Shown piece after piece: positions 30,966 through 40,998 of a DNA stretch of 42,598 nt. Positions within the stretch are counted from its first letter, which is position 1; each line of letters begins with the position of its first letter. The DNA is from Lysinibacillus sp. FJAT-14745. Its GTDB lineage: Bacteria > Bacillota > Bacilli > Bacillales_A > Planococcaceae. The translations under genes were made by a program, and so were the position numbers. The stretch covers positions 388,752 to 431,349 of the forward strand of contig NZ_LITM01000006.1 in the NCBI RefSeq assembly GCF_001275675.1, in the 5' to 3' direction. The notes under the pieces are model-generated. The model ran no database searches. It was not told the origin of the DNA and saw nothing but the letters and a program-made list of their open reading frames with translations.

Positions 30966-32432
30966 GTGAATAGTACAATTATTATTATTGCAGTTATATA
31001 TTTACTAATTTGCGTTTTGATTGGGGTTTGGGCTACTGGAAAGACCAAAACAACTAGTGATTTTTTAATTGCAGGCAAAAACCTTGGAATGTTCGTCATG
31101 GCTATTGCTGCATTTTCTTCTATTCAAAGTGGTTTTGGAATGTTAGGTGGGACAGGGTTAACATTCTCTGGAGGAATGGGGTTTCTAGCTGGGGTCGGAA
31201 TTGCAGCTCCTTTAGGCTTTGCATTAACTTGGTTTTTAGTTGGAAAAAGAATGTGGAAAGTTGGAGAACTAGGAGAAATATATACACTTGGTGATGTAGT
31301 GGAAAGAAGATATAACAGTAAAGCCGTAAGGGGATGGATTGGATTAGCAGTTACTCTTGGAGTAATTGGCTATCTTGGAACACAAGTTCAGGCGATGGGC
31401 ATTATTATGCATACGATATTTGGTGTAACTCCAATAGTTGGAGCTTTGATTGGACTTGCCATTTTAGGATTCTACTGCGTAGGTGGAGGCATTTTAGCAG
31501 GTGTATATACGGATCTATTTCAAGGGGTCATTATGGTTGTTGTTTCCGTCTTTATTTTTTTCATGGCACTAAATGTAGGTGGCGGTGTTCAGAGTATTAC
31601 TGAGAATTTAAAAAGCTTCGATCCATTATTGGCTTCTCCATTTGGAACTTTTTCAATGGTTTCTATTGCTTGCTGGATCTTTTTATTTAGTTTTGGAGCC
31701 GCTGGTCAACCCCATTTTATAACAAAGTTTTTAATGGTAAGAGATCAGAAGCAATTAAAATGGGGAGCATTCACAGCGGGGTTTGCCTATACACTTAGTA
31801 CTCTATTAGTTATAGGAATTGGGCTATCTGCTCGTTCTCTTTATGTTAAAGGGGATTTTCCGGAATTAACCTCACCAGATGAGGCATTAACAGTATTTAT
31901 TACACATTTTACTTCTCCGGTTGTAGGTGGTCTAGTAATTGCAGGATTACTGGCAGCCATCATGTCTACCGGTTCAAGTTTTGTAACTTTAGGTGCTTCG
32001 AGTTTAACAAGAGATATACCAAAAGCATTTAATATTAAAGTGAAAAATGAATTGTTATGGAATAGAATAGCGGTGGTTGGTTTACTTGTTATTTCAACTC
32101 TATTCTCTTTTTATATGGATACATTGGTAGCGTTATTAGGGGTATTTGGTTGGGGAACTTTCGCATCTGCCATTTTCCCTGCTGTAGTATTGGGACTAAT
32201 TTGGAAAAAGGCAACGAAATATGGAGCTGTCTCAAGTATAAGCGTTGGATTGGTATTAAATTTTGTATTAGAGATTTGCGCGAAATATGGGGTTATCTTA
32301 CTCCCACCTGGGGTAATCATTGGTGCAGTTGCATTTTCCGTGTCAATTATTGTATTTATCACCGTTTCTCTAATGACTCAACAGTCAAATGTGGAGTTAG
32401 ATAAAGAGTTGCTCGATGCTATGGAAGGCTAA
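30966..32432 (+). CDS. Sodium:solute symporter (SSS family)
   Basis: A 488-residue transporter with about 13 membrane segments. Family features: the N-terminal tail-in segment, ATGKTKTTSDFLIAGKNLG, AAFSSIQSGFGMLGGTGLTF, SFGAAGQPHFITKFLMVRD and LLAAIMSTGSSFVTLGASSL, the last two covering sodium-site regions. It resembles pantothenate/proline-type symporters; the real solute is probably the carboxylate activated by the adjacent ligases. The GTG at 30966 is preferred because an earlier GTG at 30957 lies inside the GGGGTGGGAG ribosome site. The next gene begins 21 bases downstream. Confidence 0.9.
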   Translation: MNSTIIIIAVIYLLICVLIGVWATGKTKTTSDFLIAGKNLGMFVMAIAAFSSIQSGFGMLGGTGLTFSGGMGFLAGVGIAAPLGFALTWFLVGKRMWKVGELGEIYTLGDVVERRYNSKAVRGWIGLAVTLGVIGYLGTQVQAMGIIMHTIFGVTPIVGALIGLAILGFYCVGGGILAGVYTDLFQGVIMVVVSVFIFFMALNVGGGVQSITENLKSFDPLLASPFGTFSMVSIACWIFLFSFGAAGQPHFITKFLMVRDQKQLKWGAFTAGFAYTLSTLLVIGIGLSARSLYVKGDFPELTSPDEALTVFITHFTSPVVGGLVIAGLLAAIMSTGSSFVTLGASSLTRDIPKAFNIKVKNELLWNRIAVVGLLVISTLFSFYMDTLVALLGVFGWGTFASAIFPAVVLGLIWKKATKYGAVSSISVGLVLNFVLEICAKYGVILLPPGVIIGAVAFSVSIIVFITVSLMTQQSNVELDKELLDAMEG

Positions 32433-32453
32433 TTGAATAGGAGGGATTTCAAA

Positions 32454-33997
32454 ATGAACGTAGGCTATTTAGTTAATAGAGTTGAAAGTAGGATTCAAAC
32501 AATATCTCCTGAAAAAATCGCATTAAAATTAGAGTCCAATGAAACTTGGACATATGGTGATCTAAATCGAATTTCAAATCAATATGCTCATTCACTACAA
32601 CAAATGGGCATTGTAAAAGGTGATAGAGTAGGGATCCTTTTATATAACTGCCTCGAGTATTTTGCTCTTTATTTTGCAACCGCAAAGCTAGGTGCAATCG
32701 CAGTTAGAATAAATTTTAGATTATCTAGTGAAGAGTTTAAATATATTTTAAATGATTCTGGAACTAAAATCCTTTGTCTTCATTCAAGTCTTCAAGACAA
32801 AATAGAACTTATTAAAAGTTCAATTAAAGTAAGAGAGTATGTATGCCTTGAAAATGAGAATATTACTTCCGCAAACTGGACAAATAGTTGGGATGTATTA
32901 GAAAAAGGTAGTCCATCCGAAGTTATAGGAATAGACATTGATAAATCTGATCCGGTCATGTTGATGTATACATCAGGTACTACAGGTCGACCTAAAGGTC
33001 GCTTTGGTCACATGAAAATACGTTATGGTTTGCAAATATGCAAATACTCAAATGGGGAATTAATGAACAATCTATCACAATGTCAACGGGACCTCTTTAT
33101 CATGTTGGAGCGATGGAAGATATTTCGTTATCCGTTTTAGTGATGGGCGGAACAGTGATACTAACAAGTAGTGGGGGATTTGATATTGAGAGAGTATTGT
33201 CTACTGTCGAACAAGAAAAAGTGACAGATATTTTACTTTTTCCCTTTATGGTATATAACATGCTAAATGTAAGGGATCTTTCTATTTATGATTTTACAAG
33301 CTTGAAGCGGATTTTTTCAGGGGGAGACCCCGTTGTACCTTGGGCAATTGAACAATTACATGACTTATTTCCACATATTGATTTTGTGCAAGTTTATGGG
33401 CTTACAGAGGGGACCCCTGTAGCAGCATCGTTAGATCCACAAGATGTGGAATTGAAAGGACATTCAGTAGGGAAGCCAATGCCGTTCACAGAAATTAAAA
33501 TTGTGGATGATCAAGGAAATGTTTTGAGTCATGGAAATGTAGGAGAAGTTTGCATTAAGAGTCCGTCAGTATCAATGGGATACTGGGGGAAACCAGAAGA
33601 GACAGCGAGTACATTTGTGAATGGGTGGTGTCATACTGGAGACTTAGGATATTTGGATAAGGATGGATACTTAACTATATCTGGCCGAAAAAAAGATATG
33701 ATTCGCAGCGGTGGTGAAAATATTTATGCGGTAGAGGTTGAAGACGTACTAATTCGGCATACGGCTATACATGATGTAGCTGTAATTGGTATTCCAGATC
33801 CAAAATATATCGAGGTAGTATGCGCAATAATCGTTTTACAACAAGGTGAGGTAGTAACTGAAAAAGAAATTTTAGCATTTATAGATGAAAAAATCGCAGG
33901 TTACAAAAAACCAAAGCAAATTATTTTTGTAGATGAACTTCCTAGAACTCCTTCAGGGAAAATTCAAAAGTTTATATTGAGAGAACAATTTAGTTGA
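32454..33997 (+). pseudogene. AMP-forming acyl-CoA ligase 2, frameshifted
   Basis: A full-length ANL-family ligase broken once near 33000, right after the P-loop TSGTTGRPKG. Upstream the frame runs from an ATG behind AGGAGGG; downstream, one base out of register, SHENTLWFANMQ continues to GLTEGTPVA, HTGDLGYLDKDGYL and the C-terminal PRTPSGKIQK. A single missing base explains it. Everything else is well preserved, so this is either a very recent mutation or a sequence error. If intact it would be about 514 residues and cotranscribed with the symporter. Confidence 0.8.
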
Positions 33998-34121
33998 ATT
34001 TTTATAGTTATTCAAAATGAGTATATGGAGATTTAATTTTAGCAAAGGGAATATTTACTTTTCGTGAGGTTGTTTTATATATGTTCCATTGTAAAGGAGA
34101 AAGAAAAAGGAGGTTAAAAAA

Positions 34122-35681
34122 TTGTATCAAATAAATCAATTATTAGATTATCATGCTAGTCATACACCAAATAAAGAGTATTTATTTACGAGTAGTGAGA
34201 CTTTGACCTATAAAGATTTGTATGAACGTGTGAACGCTTTAACGTATTCACTTTATTCCATAGGTATTACTAAAGGGGATAGGGTGGCTTTGTATCTTCG
34301 AAATAAACCGGAGTTTTTATATACTTGGTTTGCCTTAAATCGAATTGGCGCAATTATGGTCCCTATCAATACTTCACTAAAAAAAACGGAAGTTTCTTTT
34401 ATCTTGAATGATAGTGAAGTTGTAGGTTTAATTGGTGAGGATGATGCTATAAAAGAAGTATTAAATCCAGCGGTATCAGAATGTCAGTCGATAATATTTA
34501 CTATTACTACAGGTGCATCTCAAAATGGCTGGATTTCTATGGAAAGTTTATTAGAGAAAACGAGTTATTTGGATTGTGAAATACCTGACGAAAATGATTT
34601 GTCCTCAATTTTATATACATCAGGCACTACAGGTAATCCGAAAGGGGTTATGTGCCCACATAGATACTACTTTCATTTGGCAAAGTCCGCAGTTGAGGCA
34701 GTGAAGTTTAATGAAACAGATCGCCTATTAACCTACTTACCTCTCTTTCACATGAACGCTCAAATACTTACCGTAACTGCATCCCTCGTTTCAGGTTCGA
34801 GTATTGTTCTTTTAGATAAATTTCAACCGAACTTATTTTGGCAAGAGATAGATAAATTTAAAGCAACCGTTTTCTTTTATTTAGGATCTATTTTACCATT
34901 ATTATCAAAATTGACAGTCTCTGAAGAGGAAAAGCATAACACACTACGTTTAGCGGTAGGAGCACAGGCGAACCCTAAAAAGATAGAAGAATATGAAACT
35001 AGATGGGGTTTGGAAATGATTGAGTTGTTCGGCATGACAGAAGGTGCTGGAACAATTAACCGAGTTGGAAATCGCAAAATTGGATCCTGTGGAAAAACGT
35101 TTGAAAACCATAAAGTCATGATTGTGGATGAATTAGGTACCCCTCAATTGCCACTTAAGTCAGGAGAAATCATTTTCACGGGTCCATCACTGACACTCGG
35201 GTACTGGAATAATGTAGAAGAAACTCAAAAGGCTTATCGAAATGGTTGGATGTATTCAGGTGATATAGGATATATGGATTCGGATGGATATTTGTATTTT
35301 CTAGACAGAAAAAAAGATATCATCCGACGTAATGGGGAAAATATATCTTCGGCTGAAATAGAACAGGTATTATTATCGCATCCTGAGATTTGGGAAGTAG
35401 CTGCAATTCCTATTCCTGATGACGATCGTGGTGAAGAAATTAAAGTTTTTATCGTCACTAACCCGGGAGTACAAATAAAACCGGAAAAAATCATTCAGTG
35501 GTGTGAGACTACGATGGCTAAATATAAAATCCCGCGGTACATCGAATTTCGAGATAGTTTACCTAAAACCACAACACAAAAGATTCAAAAGTCGATTTTG
35601 AAAAAAGAATATAGTGACGTAAGTATAAATACGTGGGACCGACGAAAAAAATCACTGAATGAAGTGGGGGAAGAGTATTGA
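34122..35681 (+). CDS. AMP-forming acyl-CoA ligase 3
   Basis: A 519-residue ANL enzyme with P-loop TSGTTGNPKGVM, LFGMTEGAG, YSGDIGYMDSDGYLYFLDRKKDII and C-terminal KTTTQKIQKS, where the catalytic lysine follows TQ instead of the usual TG. The start is a TTG at 34122 with AAAGGAGG seven bases upstream; no ATG fits. It resembles crotonobetaine/carnitine-CoA ligase-like proteins. Its stop overlaps the start of the next hydratase (TGATG), so the two are translationally coupled. Confidence 0.88.
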   Translation: MYQINQLLDYHASHTPNKEYLFTSSETLTYKDLYERVNALTYSLYSIGITKGDRVALYLRNKPEFLYTWFALNRIGAIMVPINTSLKKTEVSFILNDSEVVGLIGEDDAIKEVLNPAVSECQSIIFTITTGASQNGWISMESLLEKTSYLDCEIPDENDLSSILYTSGTTGNPKGVMCPHRYYFHLAKSAVEAVKFNETDRLLTYLPLFHMNAQILTVTASLVSGSSIVLLDKFQPNLFWQEIDKFKATVFFYLGSILPLLSKLTVSEEEKHNTLRLAVGAQANPKKIEEYETRWGLEMIELFGMTEGAGTINRVGNRKIGSCGKTFENHKVMIVDELGTPQLPLKSGEIIFTGPSLTLGYWNNVEETQKAYRNGWMYSGDIGYMDSDGYLYFLDRKKDIIRRNGENISSAEIEQVLLSHPEIWEVAAIPIPDDDRGEEIKVFIVTNPGVQIKPEKIIQWCETTMAKYKIPRYIEFRDSLPKTTTQKIQKSILKKEYSDVSINTWDRRKKSLNEVGEEY

Positions 35682-36454
35682 TGAAACCTGTCTTATTTGA
35701 GAAAAAAGGTGTTAAAGCATATATTACGTTTAACCGACCTGAAGCGATGAATTCAATGACACCAGAGGGTTTTCAATTACTTGCAGAATACTTCAAAGAG
35801 GCTCAAGCAGACGATAATATAAGAGTCATAATTTTAACAGGTGCGGGTGACAAGGCTTTTTGCTCTGGGGCGGATTTGAAAAAGACTATTCCGCTTATAT
35901 CTGATGGGCAACTCGATTTCGAATTGTTAAATGATGCTGTTCTAAAAAACGTGCCAATCTGGAAACCAATCATTGCAGCCGTAAACGGTTATTGTTTAGC
36001 TGGGGGGACTGAAATTTTACAGGCTACAGATATTCGTATTGCAAGTGAAGATGCAATATTTGGGTTACCAGAGCCAAAATGGTCGATTATGGCTGCTGCT
36101 GGATCTCTTGTTCGTTTAGCTAGACAAATACCATATTGTCAAGCTATGGAAATACTATTGACTGGGGAACAACTTACAGCAGAGAAAGCTGAAAAAATTG
36201 GTCTCATCAATAAAGTAGTCCCTAAAGAAGAGTTAATGAATGAAGTAGAAAGATATGCTGATATTATTTGTCAGAATGGTCCACTAGCAATTCAAAACAC
36301 AAAAAAAGCAGTAATTGAGCTACTAAATTTACCCATAGAAGAAGCCTTTCATAAAGAAATTTTGTATGCTAAAGCGGTTTTTGAAAGTTCGGATGCAAAA
36401 GAAGGTGTTGCGGCATTTGCAGAAAAAAGGGAGCCACAATTTAGAGGATCATAA
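35681..36454 (+). CDS. Enoyl-CoA hydratase/isomerase 2
   Basis: A crotonase-family protein of 257 residues from the ATG at 35681. Oxyanion segments: LTGAGDKAFCSGADLKKT and AAVNGYCLAGGTEILQATDIRIA, followed by FGLPEPKWSIMAAAGSLVRL. It is clearly distinct from the hydratase at 21763 and closer to caiD-like or short-chain hydratases. It is coupled to ligase 3 through a TGATG overlap. Downstream lies a dehydrogenase remnant, then ligase 4. Confidence 0.88.
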   Translation: MKPVLFEKKGVKAYITFNRPEAMNSMTPEGFQLLAEYFKEAQADDNIRVIILTGAGDKAFCSGADLKKTIPLISDGQLDFELLNDAVLKNVPIWKPIIAAVNGYCLAGGTEILQATDIRIASEDAIFGLPEPKWSIMAAAGSLVRLARQIPYCQAMEILLTGEQLTAEKAEKIGLINKVVPKEELMNEVERYADIICQNGPLAIQNTKKAVIELLNLPIEEAFHKEILYAKAVFESSDAKEGVAAFAEKREPQFRGS

Positions 36455-36471
36455 GGTTAAAATATATCGGA

Positions 36472-37120
36472 ATGAATTTTCGGAATTATGTGAATAATTC
36501 GGCGGCGAGTTATGCCTTATTGCAAGATCATATAACTTCGACAATTTATGTTGTAAATTTGGAAAATATCGGTGTAACACATAGGAAAAAAGTGTATCGA
36601 CTCGGTTGGCGTACGGCGAATCTAGCAAATATAAACATTGACCGTGTAGAACCTATTCAATTGATTCATATTGACGAATCGAAACAGGAGATTTGGAGAG
36701 CTAGTCATGATGTATTAGACAGCGTCATTGCCTATGGAACGGTTCAATGTGCCTTTGAACGTGTGACAAGCTATACGCAGCAACGGTTTCAGTTTGGCGG
36801 ACCATTAACGCAGTTTCAGGTTGTACGTCATAAATTAGTCGATATAGCGATTGAGAGAGAAAACTTAAACACTTTATCTATCGCGTATTAGATGAATATG
36901 GCAGGGAGGATTTCAGTTTGTTAGCATCGCTACTTAAGGTTAGTACAAAAGAGATACTTCCATTTGTGACTGACACAGCTTAGCAGGTGCACGGTGGCAA
37001 TGGTTATATGATGGAGTATGATGTTCAGCGTTTGTGGCGTGATAAAGAAATGTATTGCACGATTGAAACAGATTGTTCAGATGATTTTCACGTAATTGGG
37101 AAGCAGCTTATCGGAAAAAA
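36472..37120 (+). pseudogene. Acyl-CoA dehydrogenase remnant
   Basis: Segments of a dehydrogenase remain in order: GVTHRKKVYRLGWRTANLAN, FERVTSYTQQRFQFGGPLTQ with QVVRHKLVDIAIE, then after stops HGGNGYMMEYDVQRLWRDKE. The N-terminal half is missing, several stops interrupt it, and the C-terminus is degraded. Unlike dehydrogenase 2, it keeps Glu in the MMEYD motif. It marks a lost third dehydrogenase in this cluster. Confidence 0.8.
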
Positions 37121-37135
37121 CAAGGAGGCGATAAG

Positions 37136-38680
37136 GTGAAAGAACAAATTTCGATTATCAATAGAGTAGCAATTGGTGATGTAATACGACGAACAGCGAG
37201 TAAGTTTGGAAACAAAGAGGCGGTTATTGACGGTGACAAACGCTACACATATAAAAATATGTATACACATACAAATCAAGTCGCAAATTATTTATCAGAA
37301 AATCTTGGTTTGGAAAAAGGAGATAAAGTTGCAACGCTGTGCTTAAATTCATATGAGCATATAATTGCGATGTATGGCATTCAAAAAGCTGGCTTGGTAT
37401 GGGTTCCCATAAACCCAGGCTTAACAACAACAGAAGTTGATTATATTTTACAAGAAGCCAATGTACGTCTTGTAATTGGTGATGCTATGTTACTAAAGAT
37501 GCATGCATCCATTATGAGTCCTTATGAACAACTTGTGACACCACGCTCAGATGGGGCATCTTGTTTTACAAAGGCCTATAGCTCTGCCTCTATGGATGAG
37601 CCTAATGTTCATATTGAAGACCGTGACATTGCTCAAATTATGTTTACAAGTGGTACAACAGGTAATCCTAAAGGTGTTTGTATTTCTCACATAGCTGTGC
37701 ATATGTCTAGTATGGCAAATGCATTAGAAATGAAGGTAGAAGCTAATGATGGAATAATAGCGGTTATGCCTTATTTTCACTGTGCACAACATGCATTTTT
37801 ACAAACGTTTTTACTAGTAGGTGGTAAAATTGTCGTATCGCAAAAGTTCGACCCAATCGTCTTTTTTGAAACGATTCAATCTGAGAAGATTACGTTTATT
37901 TTTGCATTACCAATTATGTACCGTGCGCTTATTTTCCATCCAAATCGTTCAAAATATGATTTATCTTCCTTAAATAAATGCTTATATGCGATGGCTCCGA
38001 TGGATCAAACGACTTTGCGTACGGGAATTGAACAATTGAATGCTGAATTTTTCCTAGGTACTGGACAAACAGAAATGTACCCAGCAACGGTTGTGTTTAA
38101 GCCACAATATCAGCTCACAAAAGTAGGGAGTTACTGGGGCGAGCCAAGTCTCATTAATGATGCTGCGATTATGGATGAAGAGGGTCATATACTAGGAAAG
38201 CATATGGTAGGTGAAATTGTTCATCGTGGTCCAAATGTCATGAGCTGTTATTTGAATAATCCGCATGCCACAGCGGAAGTACGAAAATTCGGCTGGCATC
38301 ATACAGGAGATTTAGGTTATATGGATGATGATGGACTTATTGTTTTCGTTGATCGTAAGAAGGATATGATTAAAACAGGTGGAGAAAACGTAGCTTCTAT
38401 TCAAATCGAGCAAGTGCTGTTGAATTGTGAGCATGTTGAAAATGCTGTTGTTGTTGGTCTTCCGCATCCTGTATGGATTGAAGCAGTCACATCCTTTGTG
38501 AAGGTGAAAGACGGCGTAACGAAGGAAATGATTCATGCTTACTGTAAAGCGAATTTAGCTGGTTTTCAAGTTCCAAAGGAAATTATTTTAGTAGATGAGT
38601 TCCCGATGACCTCTACAGGGAAAATTCAAAAGCAAAAGCTACGTGCAATGTATGACAAAATTTATTTGACAGTGAAATAA
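37136..38680 (+). CDS. AMP-forming acyl-CoA ligase 4
   Basis: A 514-residue ANL enzyme starting at a GTG behind AAGGAGG. Motifs: MFTSGTTGNPKGVC, FLGTGQTEMYPATV, HHTGDLGYMDDDGLIVFVDRKKDMI and PMTSTGKIQKQK. The A5 region GQTEMYP departs from the usual GxTE(T/G) context and may reflect a different acyl pocket. It is the last gene of the catabolic cluster. No terminator was seen directly after it; the next is at 38922. Confidence 0.9.
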   Translation: MKEQISIINRVAIGDVIRRTASKFGNKEAVIDGDKRYTYKNMYTHTNQVANYLSENLGLEKGDKVATLCLNSYEHIIAMYGIQKAGLVWVPINPGLTTTEVDYILQEANVRLVIGDAMLLKMHASIMSPYEQLVTPRSDGASCFTKAYSSASMDEPNVHIEDRDIAQIMFTSGTTGNPKGVCISHIAVHMSSMANALEMKVEANDGIIAVMPYFHCAQHAFLQTFLLVGGKIVVSQKFDPIVFFETIQSEKITFIFALPIMYRALIFHPNRSKYDLSSLNKCLYAMAPMDQTTLRTGIEQLNAEFFLGTGQTEMYPATVVFKPQYQLTKVGSYWGEPSLINDAAIMDEEGHILGKHMVGEIVHRGPNVMSCYLNNPHATAEVRKFGWHHTGDLGYMDDDGLIVFVDRKKDMIKTGGENVASIQIEQVLLNCEHVENAVVVGLPHPVWIEAVTSFVKVKDGVTKEMIHAYCKANLAGFQVPKEIILVDEFPMTSTGKIQKQKLRAMYDKIYLTVK

Positions 38681-38921
38681 TACGAAGTCTTAGTAGGAGC
38701 AATAAAAACACCTTTTCTCTATCTGTTTCACTAACCTTATTTTATATGGCAATATAAAACACTTTTCACGCAGGTCTATGATGTAATCTTGAACGAGGGA
38801 TTGACAACATGACAGCATATAAAACGACATAATGGCGTCGTTCGAAGTTTTGTATTATGTGAGTTCTCAATCTACGAATCGTTTCTATATCTTAAAATAA
38901 AGAATGGATAGAATAATAGAA
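38681..38921. other. Non-coding spacer after ligase 4
   Basis: No supported gene or element; only a weak ACGAC/GTCGT hairpin near 38825. Confidence 0.3.
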
Positions 38922-38966
38922 AAAGGGCTAGCAAACTATTCGCTAGCCCTCTATTTTCATCTTTTC
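38922..38966. terminator. Bidirectional-looking terminator
   Basis: AGGGCTAGC (38924-38932) pairs perfectly with GCTAGCCCT (38942-38950). The minus-strand side has TTTTTCTATT and the plus side CTATTTTCATCTTTT. Confidence 0.7.
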
Positions 38967-39052
38967 GTTTGCTGTTTTTGCTCTGCCCGTTGTTCTAATT
39001 TTGCACCATTCGCCTTGCTGTAGCGTTGTGTTGCTTATTCAATATCAGTTCT
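38957..39052 (-). pseudogene. Remnant of a small Gln/Lys-rich protein gene
   Basis: Read on the minus strand, the sequence encodes RTDIE, a stop (TAA, one change from CAA), then ATQRYSKANGAKLEQRAEQK and QQTKR before TGA, ending at the 38922 terminator. The composition is reminiscent of small acid-soluble spore proteins, but the match is too short to be sure. The 5' end is missing. Confidence 0.25.
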
Positions 39053-39096
39053 CGATCAATTAAAAGGACCGATCTAAAAATTACCACTTCTAAAAC

Positions 39097-39135
39097 AGAA
39101 CGTTTGTGCGTATAATATATACGAACGAACGTTCT
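39097..39135 (+). promoter_or_regulatory. LexA-controlled promoter, copy 3
   Basis: CGAACGAACGTTCT (39122-39135) matches the Bacillus LexA box at 13 of 14 positions, directly downstream of TATAAT (39111-39116). A weaker box, AGAACGTTTGTGCG (39097-39110), abuts the -10 on the other side. Confidence 0.8.
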
Positions 39136-39162
39136 TTTTGTTGCAGAGGGAGAGTGAAAACA

Positions 39163-39346
39163 ATGAAAGATCAGTTAATAAAAGGATGCAACACAATCAG
39201 TTAGTAAATATGATGTACATTTCAAAGTCTGGAGTCATCACGAAAAGGTGTATCAAAATAATTAAGAGAGTCAACAGCGTACTTTTATTCTCGATAATGT
39301 TCTTGCTATTGTTTCAGTTGTCTATAAAAAGCGAGGGATCATTTAA
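39163..39346 (+). pseudogene. 73-aa SOS small protein gene, broken copy 3
   Basis: It starts MKDQLIK like the intact copies, then loses one base (GGATG where the others have GCAATG). The following frame reads MQHNQLVNMMYISKSGVITK, then about 35 bases are deleted before QRTFILDNVLAIV in another frame. The stop overlaps the polymerase start (TAATG). The leader promoter and position are conserved, so only this small gene is damaged here. Confidence 0.75.
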
Positions 39347-40602
39347 TGCATGAAAATCTGCCTGAACGTTCCATTATATGTATTGACATGAAAAGCTTTT
39401 ACGCTAGTTGCATGGCAATGCTTGAAGGTTTAGATGTCATGACAACCCCAATCGCCATCGTAGCTAATTTCACTCAACCTGGTAGCGTTGTCTTAGCTGC
39501 ATCGCCACCTATGAAGGAGCGATTCAAGATAAAAACAGGAAATCGTCGTTTTGAAATACCAAAGCATCCAGACATAAAACTTTTTGAACCGAAGATGAGT
39601 TTTTTCATTGAAATGTCTATGGCTATCACTCGTCTTATTTCAAAGTATGTGCCGCCAGAGTGCATCCATATTTATAGTGTCGATGAAAGTTGGGTGGACC
39701 TAACTGGAACAGAAAAGCTCTGGGGACCTCCTGAGGATACAGCAAAGGAAATTCAAAAAGCGATATATGATCAGTTTCGCATTCCAAGTGCTATTGGGAT
39801 GGGCCCTAACATGCTGATGGCAAAACTTGCTTTAGACCTTGAAGCTAAAAAGTCAGGTTTTGCAAAGTGGACTTACGAGGATGTGCCAACGAAACTTTGG
39901 CCTGTGCGTCCTTTATCTGAGATGTGGGGTATCGGAAAACAGATGGAAGCCAAGTTAAATGCAATGGGGATATTAACAGTCGGTGGATTGGCAACTGCTG
40001 ATTTAAATGAATTAGAGGGAAAATTCGGCATCATGGGTAATCAACTGTACCACCATGCGCATGGCATTGATCTTTCCACACTTGGAGAGCCTCTAGTTAA
40101 AAACTCAGCTCTAAGCTTTGGGAAAGGTCAGATGTTAATGCGTGACTACCACACAAGAAAAGAAATATCCGTGGCGTTACTTGAAATGTGTGAGGACGTG
40201 ATGAGGCGAACGCGCGAAGCAGGGTATGTTGGCCGTACGATTAGCTTAGGGCTTTCCTATAGTCGCAATGCTATGACAAAAGGATTTCACCGCTCTAGAA
40301 CGATTGCAGTACCAACAAGTGAAACGTTAGTTATGTATAAAATTTGTCTGGAATTACTGGATGAGCATTTTGCGGGTGAGCCAGCATGTCAATTGTCAGT
40401 TAGAATAACGAATCTAGAACCAGAGCACAGTATCCAATTGGATTTATTTGATGAGCGCAAGGAGCAACGCCAAGTAATTGGCCACGTTATGGATGCCATT
40501 CGAAGAAAATATGGAGCAGTGTCATTATTAAGGGCGGCTTCTTATACAAAGGCTGGCACAGCAATTACACGTAATCGCTTAGTAGGTGGGCACTTAGCGT
40601 AA
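39346..40602 (+). CDS. Y-family translesion DNA polymerase (UvrX/YqjW type)
   Basis: A 418-residue error-prone polymerase for lesion bypass. The catalytic acidic residues are Asp14 in CIDMKSFYAS and Asp113-Glu114 in YSVDESWVDLTG. The helix-hairpin-helix thumb region (MWGIGKQMEAKLNAMGILTVG) and little-finger domain follow, and QLDLF near residue 365 is a sliding-clamp binding motif. It corresponds to B. subtilis UvrX/YqjW (PolY2). It follows a near-consensus LexA box and precedes a YolD-like gene, the usual SOS arrangement. Translation would normally be coupled to the upstream small gene, which is broken here. Confidence 0.93.
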   Translation: MHENLPERSIICIDMKSFYASCMAMLEGLDVMTTPIAIVANFTQPGSVVLAASPPMKERFKIKTGNRRFEIPKHPDIKLFEPKMSFFIEMSMAITRLISKYVPPECIHIYSVDESWVDLTGTEKLWGPPEDTAKEIQKAIYDQFRIPSAIGMGPNMLMAKLALDLEAKKSGFAKWTYEDVPTKLWPVRPLSEMWGIGKQMEAKLNAMGILTVGGLATADLNELEGKFGIMGNQLYHHAHGIDLSTLGEPLVKNSALSFGKGQMLMRDYHTRKEISVALLEMCEDVMRRTREAGYVGRTISLGLSYSRNAMTKGFHRSRTIAVPTSETLVMYKICLELLDEHFAGEPACQLSVRITNLEPEHSIQLDLFDERKEQRQVIGHVMDAIRRKYGAVSLLRAASYTKAGTAITRNRLVGGHLA

Positions 40603-40659
40603 GGGGGGAATGAGATAAGACGAGATAGAGGAACGATTAAAAATTCGAGGAGTGTTTAG

Positions 40660-40998
40660 ATGATACGTGACCGTGGATCAATGAAGTGGACGGCGATGAT
40701 GCTTCCTGAGCATCTTGGCCTCATTAAAGTGTGGAAGCAAGAGCAATTTTACGATAAAAAGAGAGAATTAACCGAGTGGGAACTAGAGGAAATAGAACAG
40801 ACGATACAACGTGCTTTTAAAATGCAAAAACGGATCACATTAACGCTGTGGAACAACAATCATTTGCAAGGCGAAACAGGACTAATTACAGGAACTGATA
40901 CAGTCAAAAAGGAATTGTTACTAGAGACGAATGTAGCTATCAAACGTATTGCATTTGATAAAATCCAAGACGCAAGGGTAGTGGACGTTGATGATTAA
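40660..40998 (+). CDS. YolD-like family protein
   Basis: A 112-residue YolD-family protein: the N-terminal IRDRGSMKWTAMMLPEH motif is diagnostic, followed by a charged helix and a beta-rich C-terminal half. YolD-like genes regularly accompany Y-family polymerases in Bacilli and are thought to assist or control them; the mechanism is not established. The ATG follows a GAGGAG site. Its stop overlaps the next gene. Confidence 0.9.
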   Translation: MIRDRGSMKWTAMMLPEHLGLIKVWKQEQFYDKKRELTEWELEEIEQTIQRAFKMQKRITLTLWNNNHLQGETGLITGTDTVKKELLLETNVAIKRIAFDKIQDARVVDVDD

